Source of the DNA: Stenopsyche tienmushanensis
Lineage: Eukaryota > Arthropoda > Insecta > Trichoptera > Stenopsychidae
Direction: 5' to 3'
Length of the DNA stretch: 64,000 nt
NCBI GenBank assembly: GCA_008973525.1
Contig: WACJ01000225.1
Location: forward strand, 310,001 to 374,000
The stretch's first letter is position 1, and the number at the start of each line of letters is the position of its first letter. The position numbers and the translations under genes were made by a program. The notes below the pieces were generated by a model that was not told the DNA's origin, made no database searches, and saw only the letters and a list, made by a program, of their open reading frames with translations. Positions 62,200 through 64,000 of the stretch are shown in pieces.

Positions 62200-62250
62200 G
62201 GCTTTAAGGGAGCGGCGCCGGTTTTATGACCTCACGTCATAGCCGCTGGG
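62200..62250 (+). promoter_or_regulatory. Inverted-repeat element upstream of PPP1R2
   Basis: Just before the PPP1R2 start codon, AGCGGC (62,211-62,216) pairs with GCCGCT (62,242-62,247). TATGAC (62,225-62,230) pairs with GTCATA (62,236-62,241) across CTCAC. The inner TGAC..CACGTCA resembles a split CREB/ATF site. It is GC-rich in an AT-rich setting and probably lies in the core promoter or 5' UTR. Confidence 0.35.
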
Positions 62251-62266
62251 CTTAATTTATCTTCAA

Positions 62267-62857
62267 ATGGCGGAAAATATTAATAAGCGACCGCCGAAAA
62301 GCATTCTCAAGTCTTCCGGCAGTATAGAACGACAGGAGCATCCTTCCACATCCAAAAGAGCCAAGAATCCGAGGTTTGACGAGATGAACATTTTAGCAAC
62401 CCTGCATCCGCCGGATAAAGATTACGGTCATATGAAAATAGAAGAACCGAAAACGCCGTTTTCCGAGTACGCTGATCCCGATTTGGACCCCCATCATGAC
62501 GAAGTAGATGCCAATCTTCTAGCTGCCAAACTCAACGCGGGAATCCGCGAACCGCCAGCCGTATGTTCAAATTCCGAAGACGAAAACGATGACATCGACG
62601 AAACGCCTGAAGAAAAGCAAATGCGTCTGGACTTTGAGAAAAAGCGAAAGAAACACTATAACGAATTTCAAGCCATACAATTGGCTAGAAAGCTTATGGA
62701 AGAGGAGGAGGAAGATGACGACGACCAAAACGAGGTTGACAAATCACCCGTTGCCGATAACGTCGATGAGAATTCTACGTCACCTCCGACTAGCCCGCCG
62801 CGGGCACAGCACGACTTCATGCAAGAGAAACGTGACGCAGAAAAGTCTGGACCTTGA
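62267..62857 (+). CDS. PPP1R2: Protein phosphatase inhibitor 2 (I-2)
   Basis: A single exon encodes 196 aa, starting at TCAAATGG. All three PP1-binding regions of I-2 are visible. KSILK at 11-15 corresponds to the KGILK motif. RFDEMNILATLHPPDKDYGH (36-55) corresponds to the WDEMNILATYHPADKDYG block, with its KSQKW variant changed to KNPRF. KKHYNEFQAIQLARKL (128-143) corresponds to the HYNE helix that covers the PP1 active site. EPKTPF places a Thr at 63, equivalent to the GSK3-regulated Thr72. An acidic run (145-153) and a Pro/Ser tail follow. I-2 binds and inhibits the PP1 catalytic subunit in cytoplasm and nucleus. The absence of introns may be ancestral or reflect a retrocopy, but the clean frame and upstream GC-rich element argue for a working gene. 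AATAAA at 62,927. Confidence 0.95.
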   Translation: MAENINKRPPKSILKSSGSIERQEHPSTSKRAKNPRFDEMNILATLHPPDKDYGHMKIEEPKTPFSEYADPDLDPHHDEVDANLLAAKLNAGIREPPAVCSNSEDENDDIDETPEEKQMRLDFEKKRKKHYNEFQAIQLARKLMEEEEEDDDDQNEVDKSPVADNVDENSTSPPTSPPRAQHDFMQEKRDAEKSGP

Positions 62858-62926
62858 CCGCTTCCACTGAAAGCCATAAACTATTTGTATACATAGTCGC
62901 ATATTAATTTATAAAATTCCTTTGTA

Positions 62927-62932
62927 AATAAA
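62927..62932 (+). terminator. Candidate poly(A) signal of PPP1R2
   Basis: AATAAA 69 nt after the stop codon. Confidence 0.55.
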
Positions 62933-64000
62933 TATATAATTCGCTTTTATTTTAAGTTTAAATCTTAAATATTGTTTTTCAAAATTAAATTAACGTTCAT
63001 ACAAATTAAAGAGTTGTTATAATTGACTGTTGCTCATATCTGAATAAAGAAAATTAACTTTTCAATTATAAATTTACCGTTTGTTATCTATTGATATTCT
63101 TAAGTATATTTTTGCAACAGTATTGTATTAATTAAATATGCAAACAGTATTTGCATAACTAATTAAAACAAATGTCTTCCTTTGTTACAACGGAAAATTA
63201 TGAATCATTTTAAAAACCAATTATTGATTTAATACTGTAATATTTACATAGATCAATCGACAAGTAATGCAATGGTGTTGTATGTGTTCCTGTTAAAAAT
63301 AAATAAGCGATGTGGCACAATTTAAGATGCAATAATTTATAAATGTGTTTTTGACTTCCTTGTACACTTAATGTTTGTGGATTCCCTATTGCTAACTGAG
63401 TTTTGCTGTTTTTCTACATTTTTACGATATAAATGGTGATTGCAATATTTTGTGCTTTATCCACATTTATATCATTTAATCAAGAAGGCTTGCCGTGTAC
63501 ACGCTGCTTGAGAAATAAAATAACGTTGAATTTGTATTGATACGTGGAAATAAATACATGAAATGTGCTTATATAATACAAAAAATATTTGTATCAATTA
63601 CATAGCCAATTGGTTGTACAAAAATGTCATTTTATGTAGATTATATGATAGGATTTTATTGCCTTTTAAAAATAAAAAGTTTGTTTTCCATTTAAAAATA
63701 TCAAATTTATTAAAGTAATCGCTGACATTGAATAGTAATTCAATATTCTCTACATATCTATACGTTTGAGAGGTTATTATTTAGTTTTGGTGTGCAAATC
63801 TTGCAAATCAATTTTCGACAAGAGTGGATAAAAACATTAAATATCTTTCATTTCTAGACTTTGTTCAGTTCAAGTAAAATTTAAAAAAATGTATTTATTA
63901 GGTTTCAAATCTCATTAATCTTGTTTTTGCTTAAATCATGTATGCAACTTTTTACTGGAAGCATTATCAGTTTCGTCAATCCTTATAAATTTGTAATTAA
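62933..64000. other. AT-rich sequence to the window end
   Basis: No gene identified. At 63,735-63,850 a short stretch (ATATTCTCTACATATCTATA, CGTTTGAGAGG, GTGTGCAAATCTTGCAAA) is weakly similar to the 3' coding-like part of the repeat at 54,480-54,560. It may be an older copy. Confidence 0.35.

Noticed and set aside
62589..62877. Other frames overlapping PPP1R2 on both strands
   Set aside because: Shadow frames of the inhibitor-2 coding sequence; the acidic Glu/Asp run gives Ser runs in antisense.

Overview
This is AT-rich, intron-bearing animal nuclear DNA, and the gene and transposon content points to an arthropod, most likely an insect (inference). The splice sites are GT-AG. Short introns of about 60-80 bp sit beside introns of several kb. 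The repeats are jockey- and R1-type LINEs, several mariner, pogo/Tigger and hAT lineages, a PIF/Harbinger-type MITE and tRNA-headed SINEs. I cannot name the order or species from sequence alone.

Four protein genes can be built exon by exon. (1) 6,679-10,019 (+): an SH2D4A/B-like SH2 adaptor, 8 coding exons, 477 aa, probably driven from a CpG-rich block with several TGACGTC sites at 4.5-4.8 kb. (2) 26,600-12,791 (-): a complete CDKL2-like protein kinase, 10 coding exons, 540 aa. Its first introns (2.8 and 7.4 kb) hold an intact tRNA-Asp(GTC), a hAT relic and mariner relics; an R1 LINE fragment sits in a later intron. (3) 57,171-61,315 (+): a small zinc-knuckle plus 3CxxC-type protein resembling ZCCHC24, 4 coding exons, 187 aa, with a pogo-like MITE in its large intron. 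(4) 62,267-62,857 (+): single-exon protein phosphatase inhibitor 2 (PPP1R2/I-2), 196 aa. A possible further two-exon gene at 2.57-2.90 kb is not recognised.

The roughly 30 kb between the CDKL2 and ZCCHC24-like genes (26.6-57.1 kb) shows no recognisable host gene. It is a repeat graveyard: duplicated Tigger-like 3' ends, a duplicated 1.3-1.5 kb repeat (one copy split by a 200-bp TTA-flanked MITE whose empty site survives in the other copy), two SINE families, mariner remnants and one long unrecognised pseudogene.

The genes belong to separate cell-signalling or regulatory roles (phosphotyrosine adaptor, CDK-like kinase, zinc-finger protein, PP1 regulator). Nothing suggests an operon-like or defence-type system. 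The most informative observations are about repeat structure: a MITE with a filled/empty site pair, a tRNA-headed retroposon present in five copies, a recurrent composite mariner-derived repeat and a long-TIR pogo-like MITE family. I found no convincing novel multi-gene system.
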